Shown one piece after another: positions 51,285-60,678 of a DNA stretch of 61,575 nucleotides; position 1 is the first letter of the stretch; each line of letters starts with the position of its first letter. The notes under the pieces are model-generated. The model saw only the letters and a list, made by a program, of their open reading frames with translations. It was not told the DNA's origin and searched no databases. This DNA comes from Clostridia bacterium (GTDB taxonomy: Bacteria; Bacillota; Clostridia; Christensenellales; Aristaeellaceae). The stretch is taken from contig JAGBBA010000040.1 in assembly GCA_017938695.1 (NCBI GenBank), forward strand, positions 1-61,575. Reading direction: 5' to 3'. Position numbers and translations under genes: made by a program.

Positions 51285-52112
51285 GTGCAAAGTTATCTGC
51301 GAAAAGCCCGCTTCAGCACCTGGATCGACAATGCGGGGCTGCGGCTGCTGATTATGCTGCTGGGGCTGGGGTGGTTTGTGTACCTGTGGGGGCTGAGCGT
51401 GCCTGCGCTGCTGGCCGGACTTGCACTGGGAGCACTGGGGCAGATGGGGTTGAGCTGCTACCGCCGCCACACAGTGGGACGCCGCGAAAAGGCCCTGCGC
51501 AGCCGTTTGGGAGCAGAAATGTTCCTGGAGGAGATCCTGCTGGCCCCGGCCAAACAGGCGCATTTCCAAACAGCCTTGCTGCTGGGGGAGAGGTATTCCC
51601 TGACCATGGAACGGGTGACGGCAGACGGCATGCTGTGCCGCAGCGGCGAAGAACAGCTGCTGGTGAGCTGCATCCCCCTGCCGGAGAATGCCGAGGCAGG
51701 GCAAGGGCAGATCATCGCGGTGCAGCGGGCATGCAAGGCCCATGGAGCCATCCGGGGCGTGGCCTGTGTGACGGGCCGGTGCTCCGCCAAAGTGGAGGCC
51801 ATGGCGGCGGAAGGGACGATCCCCGTGAGGATCATCCGCCGGGAAACCCTGCTGGAGCTGGCAGGCCAGGTGAGCCCTGCCACGGACGAACAACTGGTGG
51901 AGCTGGGTAAACGCAAAAAACGCCCTGCCCCCATGGGGATCAGGCGGATGATCCTCCGGCGGGACAAGGCGAAAACCTATCTGATTTATGGCACCGGGCT
52001 GATGCTGATGTATGTGGTCACGGGGCTGCGATACTATCCTGTGCCCGGGGCGGTATGCCTGTTGCTGGCGGTGCTCAGCAAAACCTGGAAGGGCGGCGAG
52101 GAGAGGCTGTGA
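51285..52112 (+). CDS. Membrane protein with possible Mrr/PD-(D/E)xK-like domain
   Basis: A 275-aa protein, family not certain. Two hydrophobic helices near the N-terminus (LRLLIMLLGLGWFVYLWGL), a soluble central part (about 70-200) and one or two C-terminal helices (YLIYGTGLMLMYVVTGL). The central segment with AVQRACKAHGAIRGVACVTG and PVRIIRRETLLELAG recalls the membrane-linked Mrr-like nuclease fold, but the catalytic Asp/Glu-x-Lys pattern is not clear. GTG start with AAGGAGG seven nt upstream. Divergent from nadD. Confidence 0.6.
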   Translation: MQSYLRKARFSTWIDNAGLRLLIMLLGLGWFVYLWGLSVPALLAGLALGALGQMGLSCYRRHTVGRREKALRSRLGAEMFLEEILLAPAKQAHFQTALLLGERYSLTMERVTADGMLCRSGEEQLLVSCIPLPENAEAGQGQIIAVQRACKAHGAIRGVACVTGRCSAKVEAMAAEGTIPVRIIRRETLLELAGQVSPATDEQLVELGKRKKRPAPMGIRRMILRRDKAKTYLIYGTGLMLMYVVTGLRYYPVPGAVCLLLAVLSKTWKGGEERL

Positions 52113-52115
52113 GCA

Positions 52116-52610
52116 TCAGTCGTACTGGTCAATGATGCGGCGCATTTCCTGAACGATCTCGCCGGGGTTTTTGTCATCCGTCCAGATAACGTGGTCGCCG
52201 GGGTAGGGCGGCATGCGCAGCCAGTGGTAGAGCACCTCGCCCTTGTCGCCGCGCTGGTGATGGCGGCGGGCCAGGGTCTCCTCGGTGCATTTCAGGGTGA
52301 AGGCAATGACCTGGACATCCTTTGCGGTGATGTCGCGCAAAATATTGGCGCGGATGCCATCCTCGGCAAGGATGACCACGGAGGAAAAGAACACGTAGTC
52401 GAACCGGGAATGCAGATAATTGGACAGCGCAAAAGACATGACCTTGTCGCCGTTGCGCAGCCGGGGATCGGCAACGGAAAAGGGATGGACGCACCAGGCC
52501 CAGTCGCCGTCGAAAAAGGCACTGTTGTCATAGGACTGGAAAAGTAAATCGGTCACGGTGGTTTTGCCCACGCAGGGCGAACCGGTGATCAGAATCAGCT
52601 TTTTCTTCAT
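52116..52610 (-). CDS. P-loop nucleotide kinase
   Basis: A 164-aa AAA/kinase-like protein: Walker A ILITGSPCVGKTTVTDLL and an acidic FDGDWAWCVHPF that could be the Walker B-like acceptor site, followed by a lid with RRHHQRGDKG. Small molecule kinase activity is likely; substrate unknown. Start directly at MKKKL, with GGAGGCACTCC upstream. Converges on the membrane protein gene. Confidence 0.78.
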   Translation of the reverse strand: MKKKLILITGSPCVGKTTVTDLLFQSYDNSAFFDGDWAWCVHPFSVADPRLRNGDKVMSFALSNYLHSRFDYVFFSSVVILAEDGIRANILRDITAKDVQVIAFTLKCTEETLARRHHQRGDKGEVLYHWLRMPPYPGDHVIWTDDKNPGEIVQEMRRIIDQYD

Positions 52611-52660
52611 GGAGTGCCTCCTGCGTTTTTGACCATTGTAGCACATGCAGGCGGCGTTGT

Positions 52661-53797
52661 CTATTTCAGCGTGACCAGCCTTTCCAGCACGGCGGCGGCA
52701 TCGTCCATGTCTTGCTCGGTGTTGTAGATGCCGGGGGACACCCTCACTGCGCCGCTTTGCAGCGTGCCCAGCCAGGTATGGATGGCCGGTGCGCAGTGCA
52801 GACCGCCGCGCACCGCAATGCCCGAAGCATCCAGGCCGTCGGCGATGTGGCCTGCATCGATTTCGCTGGAAACAAAGCTGGTGATGCCCACGCACCCGGC
52901 ATCCGGGTGACCCAGCAGGGTCAGCCCCGGCAGTCCGGCAATGCGGCGGCGGAAACGCTGGTTCAGCCAGCATTCGTATTCGTGGATTTCCTCCCGGTGC
53001 TGGCGCACGAACCGCATTCCCTGCAAAAGCCCTGCGATGCCCGGCAGGTTCAGGGTGCCGCTTTCGTACCGGTCGGGGAGCAGATCGGGCTGGAGCATGC
53101 TTTCCGATGCGCTGCCCGTGCCGCCCACCATCAGCGGCTCGGGGGATACCCCAGCACCCAACAGCAGCATGCCAGTGCCGTGGGGGCCCAGCAGCCCCTT
53201 GTGCCCCGGCATGGCCACCAGGTCGGCCCGGAGGGCGGCGGGGCTCACATCCAGCACACCGGCGGTCTGGGCGGCATCCACCAGGAAGGGGATGCCGTTC
53301 TCCCGGCAGACAGCGCCCAGGCGGCTCACGGGCTGGATCACCCCGGTCACGTTGCTGGCGTGGCAGACCACCACCAGAGCAGTCTTCTGGCTGATGTGCT
53401 GCTGCAGCGTGTGGGGCTGAAGGATGCCCAGGTTGTCCGGCGGCAGCACCCGCAGGGTGATTTGCCCCCAGGCGGCGTAACGCTTCAAAAGGCGCATCAC
53501 GGCGTTATGCTCCCCGTGGGAGCACAGCACCTCGTCGCCCTGGCGCAGCATGCCGCTGATGGCCAGGTTCAGGGCCTCCGTGCAGTTTTTGGTGAAGATG
53601 ATCCGGCTGGGGTCGTTCATGCTGAACAGCCGGGCGGCTTCCTCCCGGCAGGCTTGTACCACCCGGCCTGCCTGCAATGCCAGCCGGTGTCCGCCGCGGC
53701 CAGGGTTCACGCCCAGCTTATCCAGCGTGCCGGTCACGGCGCGGATCACCTGGGGCGGCTTGGGGAAGCTGGTGGCGGCGTTGTCCAGATAGATCAT
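52661..53797 (-). CDS. Class V aminotransferase, cysteine desulfurase-like
   Basis: A 378-aa PLP enzyme near the SufS/CsdB branch. MIYLDNAATSFPKPP start, CHASNVTGVIQPV, DAAQTAGVLDV and PLP-lysine in PGHKGLLGPHGTG are clear. A class V opening VRGGLHCAPAIHTWLGT holds the Cys of the catalytic loop. It may supply sulfur or selenium. It faces a DUF3343 gene across 72 bp, an association I know from selenium-trait gene sets. Confidence 0.85.
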   Translation of the reverse strand: MIYLDNAATSFPKPPQVIRAVTGTLDKLGVNPGRGGHRLALQAGRVVQACREEAARLFSMNDPSRIIFTKNCTEALNLAISGMLRQGDEVLCSHGEHNAVMRLLKRYAAWGQITLRVLPPDNLGILQPHTLQQHISQKTALVVVCHASNVTGVIQPVSRLGAVCRENGIPFLVDAAQTAGVLDVSPAALRADLVAMPGHKGLLGPHGTGMLLLGAGVSPEPLMVGGTGSASESMLQPDLLPDRYESGTLNLPGIAGLLQGMRFVRQHREEIHEYECWLNQRFRRRIAGLPGLTLLGHPDAGCVGITSFVSSEIDAGHIADGLDASGIAVRGGLHCAPAIHTWLGTLQSGAVRVSPGIYNTEQDMDDAAAVLERLVTLK

Positions 53798-53869
53798 GAA
53801 CGGTTCATCTCCTTTGCACCAAATGCGGCTCCCGGGACTATTGTATGGTGTGGGGAAGGAGGTAGAACC

Positions 53870-54157
53870 ATGGAAGAGCAATTTGGCATCGCGTCGTTCC
53901 GGTCGCGGCAGCAGGTGATGCAGTTTGAAAAGGCCCTGCGCCGGGCGGGCGTACCGGCCTCGATCATCACCACGCCCCGCAGCGTTTCGGTGGGCTGCGG
54001 CCTGTCGGTGATGTTCCATCTGCCGGACGCCAGGGACGTGTATGATGTGTATCAGGTGGCAAAACCTGGGAATCTCATTGGCTTTTACCGGGTGGAACGC
54101 GCCGGCGGACACACCGATGTGAAGCCTTTGGGCATGCAAACGGGATATACAGGGTAA
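53870..54157 (+). CDS. DUF3343 protein
   Basis: A 95-aa cytoplasmic protein matching DUF3343: FGIASFRSRQQVMQFEKAL, VPASIITTPRSVSVGCGLSV and a Cys in the latter. Its biochemical role is not known; family members often stand next to cysteine desulfurases and selenium genes. AAGGAGGTAGAACC precedes the ATG. Divergent partner of the class V aminotransferase. Confidence 0.82.
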   Translation: MEEQFGIASFRSRQQVMQFEKALRRAGVPASIITTPRSVSVGCGLSVMFHLPDARDVYDVYQVAKPGNLIGFYRVERAGGHTDVKPLGMQTGYTG

Positions 54158-54184
54158 AAAACACAAAAAAATGTTTGAAAAGGC

Positions 54185-54213
54185 TTGCAATTTTCGGCTG
54201 GTCGTGGTATTAT
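54185..54213 (+). promoter_or_regulatory. Promoter of rpsT
   Basis: TTGCAA (54185-54190), 17 bp, extended -10 TGG-TATTAT (54205-54213). Confidence 0.7.
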
Positions 54214-54253
54214 AACTTGCGATGTTTCCAAACACTTGAAGGAGGTGAATCGA

Positions 54254-54514
54254 GTGCCGAATATTAAGTCCGCTAAGAAGCGCGTGAAGGTCAGCGAGAA
54301 GAAGAATCTCCTCAATCGTATGGTGAAGAGTGCTATGCGTACTTCTGTCAAGAAGTTCGAGGCTGCGCTGGCTGATCCTCAGACCGCCAATGTGCAGTTG
54401 ACCGCGACCACCTCCGCGATTGATAAGGCCGCCGCTAAGGGCGTTATCCACAAGAATGCCGCCAATCGCAAGAAGGCCCGTCTGGCCAAGCAGCTCAACA
54501 AGGCTGCTATCTAA
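54254..54514 (+). CDS. rpsT: Ribosomal protein S20
   Basis: An 86-aa basic helical protein of the 30S subunit: PNIKSAKKRVKVSEKKNLLN at the start and KGVIHKNAANRKKARLAKQL at the end are diagnostic. GTG start after GGAGGTGAATCGA. Monocistronic, with its own promoter and terminator. Confidence 0.97.
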   Translation: MPNIKSAKKRVKVSEKKNLLNRMVKSAMRTSVKKFEAALADPQTANVQLTATTSAIDKAAAKGVIHKNAANRKKARLAKQLNKAAI

Positions 54515-54538
54515 CGCCTGCCGGTTTCGCGTTTGATA

Positions 54539-54570
54539 AACCTCTTTCCGAACAGGAAGGGGTTTTTCTT
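54539..54570 (+). terminator. Terminator of rpsT
   Basis: Stem AACCTCTTTCC/GGAAGGGGTT and TTTTT tail. Confidence 0.8.
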
Positions 54571-54679
54571 TTTATCCCGAATGTTGTAGGATACAAGTGT
54601 AAATCATGGCAGGGCTGCAAGAAACTGCCAGGCTGCCCCGTTGTATGGGCAGATGCCAATGATGAAGGGGGACGTGCCC

Positions 54680-55672
54680 ATGAAGAAATTCCTTGCGCTG
54701 CTGGCCGCACTGTGCCTGCTGATGCCGTCCGCCGTGGCGGAGGAGAACATCCTGCCTGCGGTGCAGCCGCTGGTGGATGTGACCGCCACCGCAGTGATGC
54801 TCACCGGCGAGCAGATCCAACCGGATCAAACCATGAGCGATACGCTGGTGCAGGCGATTTTGCAGGCCGGGCTGAAGCAGGGGCTGTATACGGCCTTTGA
54901 CATGAATAACATCGCCTGGCGCGACAGCTACCTGACCTCCGCCTATGCGGTGCCCTTCGGCCTGACTGGCGAAGTGGCCGAACTGGCAAGCTACGCCTTC
55001 ATGGGTGTGCGGCCCATGGCCATTGATGAAAGTGACGACGGCCGGGCGGTGCGCATCCTGGGGGATATCTACCAGGCGGACGGTCCGCTGGACACCCTGA
55101 CTACCGAGCAATACGCCCAGGTGCAGTGGCTGGATCGCCGGGCCGTGGTGGAGCTGCGGGCCTATCCGGAATACCCGGAGGCTCCCACGGGCTGGCGGAT
55201 CGCGTCCTTTGTGCTGGACGCCGAATGGGAGATGGAGGACGCCGCCCAGAGCTACTTTGCCGAAACCATGGCGGAGTATGTGAATGCGGAGTGGGGCTTC
55301 TCCATCCAGTACCCGGCAGTGTTCGGCGAGGAAGCCATCACTATGGAGGAAAACGGCATTGCCGGTGCCCTGGACGGGGCATCCTTCCGGGTGGAACGGC
55401 TGGAAAATACCCAGGGCTGGACCACGGAAACACTTCTGGCGCACTACAAGCAGGAAACTCCCGGGGCCGAGGCGAATATGAATGATATTACAGGCCTTGG
55501 CAAAGTGACGGCTGTGGCGGAAAAGCAGGTGCAGGTGCGCATGCTGGTGGTAACGGATGCGTATATCTACCAGGTCCAGCTGAGCTACGACGAAAGCCTG
55601 AGCAAGGATTTTTCCCTGTACAGCGATTATATGATCAATTCGTTCACCGTGGACGAATTAGGTCAGGGTTGA
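54680..55672 (+). CDS. Exported PsbP-like protein of unknown function
   Basis: A 330-aa secreted protein. Signal peptide MKKFLALLAALCLLMPSAVA. The C-terminal third (about 205-325: NAEWGFSIQYPAVFGEEAIT) has the pattern of a PsbP-like beta domain; the N-terminal part is unassigned. AAGGGGGA precedes the ATG. The next exported protein starts 22 nt after it, so they are probably co-transcribed. Confidence 0.7.
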   Translation: MKKFLALLAALCLLMPSAVAEENILPAVQPLVDVTATAVMLTGEQIQPDQTMSDTLVQAILQAGLKQGLYTAFDMNNIAWRDSYLTSAYAVPFGLTGEVAELASYAFMGVRPMAIDESDDGRAVRILGDIYQADGPLDTLTTEQYAQVQWLDRRAVVELRAYPEYPEAPTGWRIASFVLDAEWEMEDAAQSYFAETMAEYVNAEWGFSIQYPAVFGEEAITMEENGIAGALDGASFRVERLENTQGWTTETLLAHYKQETPGAEANMNDITGLGKVTAVAEKQVQVRMLVVTDAYIYQVQLSYDESLSKDFSLYSDYMINSFTVDELGQG

Positions 55673-55694
55673 ATACCGGATGGAGGATATCATC

Positions 55695-57692
55695 ATGAAA
55701 CGCTTATTGGCAATGTGTCTTGCGCTGATCCTGATGCTGGGCGTTGTGCCCATGCAGCAGGCAGAGGCAGCCTCTGTGACCCTGACGGTGAAGGGCGGCT
55801 GGCTGCGGCTGCGTGAAAAGCCTGACTTCAACGCAGATACCATCAGCAGCTATTACACCGGCACCAAGGTAACGGTGCTGAGCGTATCCGGCGCGTGGTA
55901 CTGCGTGCGCACACCTGATAACCGGGTGGGCTATATGTACGGCAGCTATCTCAGTGCCAGTGCCAGCAGCGGCGCAACGGGCAATGAGAATATCACCGCC
56001 TATGTCACCAGCAAAAACGGCAAGGGCGTGCGCATGCGCACCGGCCCCGGCACCGCCTATGGCGTGGTGCGCCTCTACGACGTGGGCACCAAGGTGACCA
56101 TCCTGTCCTCCGGCACGTATTGGGATTATATCAGCATCAACGGCCAGAAGGGCTATATGCAGTCCCAGTACCTGACCACCGCCCAGGTGGCACCGCCGGT
56201 GAACGAGACTACCAGCTATGTGGCCTATGTCACCAGCAGCAACGGCAAGGGTGTGAACCTGCGCAAGGGCCCCTCCACCAGCTATGGCTCCTACGGCAGC
56301 TATGCCGTGGGTACGCAGCTGACGGTGACCGCCCACACCGGCGACTGGAGCTACGTGACCATCAACGGCCTGAAGGGCTACATGATGAACAAGTACCTCA
56401 CCACGGAGAAGCCCTCCAACCCGGTGGATACCACCTATACCGCCTATGTGACCAGCTCCAATGGCCGCGGCGTGAACCTGCGCAAGGGACCCAACACCAA
56501 CTATGGCTCCTACGGCACCTATGACGTGGGCACCCAGGTCACGGTGCTGTCCAAGAACGGCAGCTGGAGCTACATCGACGTGGCTGGCCGCAAGGGCTAC
56601 ATGATGAGTAAGTACCTCACCACCACCAAGCCCTCTGGCTCCACGGGCGGCAGCTCCGTGCCCACCGGCTATACCGCTTATGTCACCAGCGAAAACGGCA
56701 AGGGCGTGTACCTGCGTTCCGGCGCGGGGCAGACGTACAAGTCCCTGGGTCTGTACAGCGTGGGTACCCAGGTCACGGTGCTGCGGCACAATTCCACCTG
56801 GGATTATATCCGCATCGGCAGCCGCGAAGGCTACATGATGAACAAGTACCTGACCACTACCAAGCCTGATACCAACAGCTATGTGATCACCGGCGTGACC
56901 CTCAGCAATGCCTATCCCACCTCCGGCGAGACCCTGTGGGCCAATGTGACGCCCTCCGGTGCTAATGTGACCTACGAGTGGATGACCGACAACGGCTTGC
57001 TCTTGTCCAGCGACGCCAGCTACAAGCTGACGGACAGCGATGTGGGCCGCCGCATCCGCGTGCGCGTCACCGGCAAGAATGGCTACACCGGCAGTGCGGT
57101 GAGCTCCTATGCTACCGTGAGTGCCAAGGGCACCAGCAGCCAGACCACGGCTATCAAGAGCGTATCCATCGACAACGGCAATCCCACCGTGGGCGATACC
57201 CTCACTGCGGGTGTGCTGCCTACCGGTGCCACCGCCAACTACCGCTGGGTGCGCGACGACGGCGTGCAGGTTGGCAGCGCCAAGGCCTATACCGTGCAGA
57301 CGGCTGATGTGGGCCATGCCCTGTACTGCGAAGTGACCGGTACCGGCAGCTACTCCGGCACGGTGAACAGCAGCAAGACCGCTGCTGTGAAGGCCAATAC
57401 CCCTGCGGCCACGCTTATTTCCGGCACGGTGGACCTGAAGTGCTCCGCCATTATGCCCGGCGTGTCCATCAACCCCAGCGTGTCCACCAATTGCAGCAGC
57501 GTGACCTACCACTGGTATGTGGGCGGCGCGGTGGTGTCCAACGGCACCTCCCTCACCGTGACCGAAGCCATGGCGGGCAAGACCATCATCCTGGTGGTCA
57601 AGCCTGCAGAGGGCAGCGGCTACTCCGGCCAGGTGGAGAGCAACAGCTGCATCGTGCTGGGCAATCCGGCAACTCCTACGGATCTGAGCTGA
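55695..57692 (+). CDS. Exported five-SH3b plus Ig-like repeat protein
   Basis: A 665-aa secreted protein. Signal peptide (KRLLAMCLALILMLGVVP...), then five SH3b domains (about 27-395), each with the KG-x-LR-x-GP...W-x-Y-I...GYM-x-x-YL pattern, followed by three Ig-like domains (for example VTLSNAYPTSGETLWANV). SH3b repeats bind peptidoglycan, so the protein likely coats the wall. The internal SH3b copies are near identical. No enzyme domain. TGGAGGATATC precedes the ATG. Confidence 0.87.
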   Translation: MKRLLAMCLALILMLGVVPMQQAEAASVTLTVKGGWLRLREKPDFNADTISSYYTGTKVTVLSVSGAWYCVRTPDNRVGYMYGSYLSASASSGATGNENITAYVTSKNGKGVRMRTGPGTAYGVVRLYDVGTKVTILSSGTYWDYISINGQKGYMQSQYLTTAQVAPPVNETTSYVAYVTSSNGKGVNLRKGPSTSYGSYGSYAVGTQLTVTAHTGDWSYVTINGLKGYMMNKYLTTEKPSNPVDTTYTAYVTSSNGRGVNLRKGPNTNYGSYGTYDVGTQVTVLSKNGSWSYIDVAGRKGYMMSKYLTTTKPSGSTGGSSVPTGYTAYVTSENGKGVYLRSGAGQTYKSLGLYSVGTQVTVLRHNSTWDYIRIGSREGYMMNKYLTTTKPDTNSYVITGVTLSNAYPTSGETLWANVTPSGANVTYEWMTDNGLLLSSDASYKLTDSDVGRRIRVRVTGKNGYTGSAVSSYATVSAKGTSSQTTAIKSVSIDNGNPTVGDTLTAGVLPTGATANYRWVRDDGVQVGSAKAYTVQTADVGHALYCEVTGTGSYSGTVNSSKTAAVKANTPAATLISGTVDLKCSAIMPGVSINPSVSTNCSSVTYHWYVGGAVVSNGTSLTVTEAMAGKTIILVVKPAEGSGYSGQVESNSCIVLGNPATPTDLS

Positions 57693-57700
57693 ACATCCTC

Positions 57701-57727
57701 AAGGCGCACTTTCGGGTGCGCCTTTTT
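57701..57727 (+). terminator. Terminator after SH3b protein
   Basis: Stem AGGCGCAC/GTGCGCCT with TTTTT tail. Confidence 0.82.
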
Positions 57728-57800
57728 CTATGCGTTGGCAGGGGATACAGGCCCTTTTACAGAATGGTTCATGCAATAGGTACATCAAGGAGGACGGCTT

Positions 57801-59132
57801 ATGCGCCCTGCATTTCACTATCGCCCGGAGGCCAACTGGATCAACGACCCCAACGGTCTGTGCCAGGTGGACGGGTGGTATCATCTGTTTTACCAGTATA
57901 ATCCCCATGGCAGCGAGTGGGGGGATATCCACTGGGGCCACGCCCGGTCGCTGGATCTTCTGCACTGGCAGGCCATGCCCATCGCCATGACACCGGATGC
58001 AGCCAAAGGGGAGCTGCACTGCTTTTCCGGCTCCTGCTGCAAGGATCAGCAGGGACGGCCGCACTTCTTCTATACCAGCATTGGCAGCGAGGCCGACGGG
58101 CGCGACTGCGTCCACGGAGCCCAGCAGTGGATGGCGGAACCGACAGACGCCGACCTGACGTGCCTTGTGCAGACCGACGAGTTTGCCGTGACGGATGCCA
58201 TCCACGGCGGCGTGCATGTGCGCGACTGGCGCGACCCCTGCGTGTTCTTCTGGCGGGGGCAGTACCTGATGGTGCTGGGCGGCTGCCTGGAGGGCCGGGG
58301 CTGCGTGCTGTTGTATACCTCGCCCGACATGAAGCACTGGACCTACCGGCACGTGCTGGCCCAGTCGGCGGTGGCGGACGGCGTGCCGTGGGAGTGCCCG
58401 AACTTCTTTCCGCTGGACGGCAAGTTTGTGCTGTTCTATTCGCCCTGTGCCCAGGTGATGGTGCAGGTGGGCGAACTGGACGAGGAACTGCACTTCCATT
58501 GCCTGCGTGAAGAAGTCCTTGATCCCGGCGAGCGGCAGGGATACTATGCGCCCCAGGCCTTCCGGGATGAAAAGGGCCGCACGATTCTCTTCGGGTGGAT
58601 GCCCGAGTGCGACGGCAAGCTGTCGCTGCAAAAGGGCTGGAGTGGCGTGATGAGCCTGCCACGGCAGCTGCATGTGCAGGGCGACCGGCTGGTGGCCGAA
58701 CCGGTGGAAGAAGTGGACAGCCTGGTGCAGTGGCAGAGCGTGGAGCATCCGGGCGGCGAAACCCTGCTGGCGGAAGACGGACGGCAAATGCTCTTGCGCA
58801 TGCGCTGCAAGGTGACGGACACGCTGACGCTGCGCCTGTTCGCCGGTGAAACCGAGGAAACCCTGCTGACGCTTTCGCCCCAGGGCGAGCTGACCTTGCA
58901 CCGGAAACATTCCAGCACGGATGCGGAGATCAGCCGCACGCCCATCAGCCGCAGGGTGGAGTTGCCCGGCGGCCAGGCAGAAATATTCCTGGCACTGGAT
59001 CACTCCACGGTGGAGTGCATGGTCAACGGGCAGTGGCTGTCGGGCCGGGTTTATCCCCGGGAGGACAGCCGACGGGTGTACCTGTCCTGCAGCGGCAAGG
59101 TGACTGTGCAGGTGGGCTGCATGGAAGCATAA
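57801..59132 (+). CDS. Sucrose-6-phosphate hydrolase / fructosidase, GH32
   Basis: A 443-aa intracellular beta-fructosidase. GH32 motifs: nucleophile Asp in NWINDPNGL, transition-state Asp in VRDWRDPCVF, acid/base Glu in PWECPNFF, and CFSGSC. The C-terminal beta-sandwich is present. It lacks a signal peptide and lacks a linked PTS gene in the window, so it may split sucrose, sucrose-6-phosphate or inulin fragments. AAGGAGGACGGC precedes the ATG. Confidence 0.92.
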   Translation: MRPAFHYRPEANWINDPNGLCQVDGWYHLFYQYNPHGSEWGDIHWGHARSLDLLHWQAMPIAMTPDAAKGELHCFSGSCCKDQQGRPHFFYTSIGSEADGRDCVHGAQQWMAEPTDADLTCLVQTDEFAVTDAIHGGVHVRDWRDPCVFFWRGQYLMVLGGCLEGRGCVLLYTSPDMKHWTYRHVLAQSAVADGVPWECPNFFPLDGKFVLFYSPCAQVMVQVGELDEELHFHCLREEVLDPGERQGYYAPQAFRDEKGRTILFGWMPECDGKLSLQKGWSGVMSLPRQLHVQGDRLVAEPVEEVDSLVQWQSVEHPGGETLLAEDGRQMLLRMRCKVTDTLTLRLFAGETEETLLTLSPQGELTLHRKHSSTDAEISRTPISRRVELPGGQAEIFLALDHSTVECMVNGQWLSGRVYPREDSRRVYLSCSGKVTVQVGCMEA

Positions 59133-59142
59133 ATAAAAGAAT

Positions 59143-59174
59143 CCCTGCCTGGCGGCTTGCCGGGCAGGGGTTTT
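59143..59174. terminator. Terminator between GH32 gene and nnr
   Basis: 11-bp stem CCCTGCCTGGC/GCCGGGCAGGG and TTTTG tail. Confidence 0.78.
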
Positions 59175-59175
59175 G

Positions 59176-60624
59176 TCAATGCTGGATGCAATTGATCAAA
59201 TCGAAGGGGGTAACACAGTTTTCGCCGCAAAGTCCGGCGGCGCGGATGCCAGCCAGCCCGTGCAGCAATGCGCCCAGCTGGACGGTTTCCAGCGTGGAGC
59301 AGGGGAGCCTCCGGGCCAGCAGCGCGCCCAGGATGCCAGCCAACACGTCGCCGCTGCCGCCCTTAGCCATGGCCGGGGAACCATGCCGGTTGACGGCGGT
59401 GAGCACGCCGTCGGTCATCAGGGTGCGGGCACCCTTCAGCAGCACCGTGCAGCCGCAGGCGTCATGCAGGGCGGAGAGGGCCTCCAGGGGCCTGGCGGTG
59501 ATATCGGCTGTGCCGCAGTGCAGAAGCCGCGCAGCCTCGCCCGGATGGGGCGTGATGACCGCGTTCGCAGGCAAGGGCAGCAGCTCGGCGTGCTGGGAAA
59601 GCAGGTTCAGCGCGTCTGCATCCCATACTATGGGGCAGGGGGCAGCGCGGAAGTATTCCAAGTAGGGGAGCATCTCCGGCGACTGCCCCAGGCCGCAGCC
59701 GACGACAGCTGCATCGGCAGTGGCCAGCAGGTGGGGAACATCGGCTGTTTCCAGCGGAACGCAGGTGGCACCGGGGGCGTGGAGCTGCACCACGGGCATC
59801 ACATCCTGGGTGCACAGCACGGTGGTCAGGCCAGCCCCGGCCTTCACCGCCGCAGCGGCGCAGAAGGCAGCGGCTCCGGCCATGCCGCAGCTGCCAGCCA
59901 GGATCACCACACGGCCAAAGGTACCCTTGTGGGCATCCACGGGACGGGGCGGCACCAGGGCGGAAATATCATCAGGCTCCAGGCAGCGCAGACCGTCCTG
60001 GGTGCCGTAATCAGTAGGAATCAGAATGGGCGCGACGGTGATTTTACCTGCATGGGCAGGGCATTCGCCCAGCAGCAGACCAGGCTTGATCCGGTGAAAG
60101 GTCACTGTTTCGGCGGCGCGGATGGCACATCCCAGCACGCAGCCCGTTGCACCGTGCAGCCCGGAGGGAATATCCACGGCGATCACGGGAACGCCGCTTG
60201 CATTAGCCTCTTGGATCCACTGGGCGGCCAGACCGTCAACGGGCCGGGCTATGCCGGTGCCGAACAGGGCATCCACGATGGCGTCGCAGGGCGGAAGCTT
60301 GTCCTGGGCGGTGATGATATCCACACCCGCCTGCAGGGCCAGGATGCGGTTCATGGCGGCATCGCCGGTAGCGGCAGGGGCGAGCTCCATGATCACGGCT
60401 TGTCCACCCTGGCGCGTCCATAAACGGGCAGCGGCATAGCCGTCGCCGCCGTTATTGCCCGGGCCGCACAAAAACAGCACCTTGCCGCCGGAAACATGCC
60501 GGGTCAGGGCTGCGCAAAGGGCCTGGGCGGCGTGCTCCATCAGCAGCGCGCCGGGAACGCCGTATTGCTGCATGAAGTCGGATTCAAGCTGCTTCATGGC
60601 ATCGGGGGTGATGGTGATCTGCAT
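59176..60624 (-). CDS. nnr: Bifunctional NAD(P)H-hydrate repair enzyme (epimerase/dehydratase)
   Basis: A 482-aa fusion. N-terminal YjeF_N epimerase (about 1-200: VLFLCGPGNNGGDGYAAA, and VIAVDIPSGLHGATG). C-terminal dehydratase (about 220-480: PVDAHKGTFGRVVILAGS, VITPHPGEAARLL and AMAKGGSGDVLAGILGALLA, the ADP-binding site). Normal arrangement and length. CAGGAGGCCCGC precedes the ATG. Confidence 0.95.
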   Translation of the reverse strand: MQITITPDAMKQLESDFMQQYGVPGALLMEHAAQALCAALTRHVSGGKVLFLCGPGNNGGDGYAAARLWTRQGGQAVIMELAPAATGDAAMNRILALQAGVDIITAQDKLPPCDAIVDALFGTGIARPVDGLAAQWIQEANASGVPVIAVDIPSGLHGATGCVLGCAIRAAETVTFHRIKPGLLLGECPAHAGKITVAPILIPTDYGTQDGLRCLEPDDISALVPPRPVDAHKGTFGRVVILAGSCGMAGAAAFCAAAAVKAGAGLTTVLCTQDVMPVVQLHAPGATCVPLETADVPHLLATADAAVVGCGLGQSPEMLPYLEYFRAAPCPIVWDADALNLLSQHAELLPLPANAVITPHPGEAARLLHCGTADITARPLEALSALHDACGCTVLLKGARTLMTDGVLTAVNRHGSPAMAKGGSGDVLAGILGALLARRLPCSTLETVQLGALLHGLAGIRAAGLCGENCVTPFDLINCIQH

Positions 60625-60678
60625 AGCGGGCCTCCTGAGAATCAGCATATCACCAGTATACCGCAATTGGCGGAAAAT

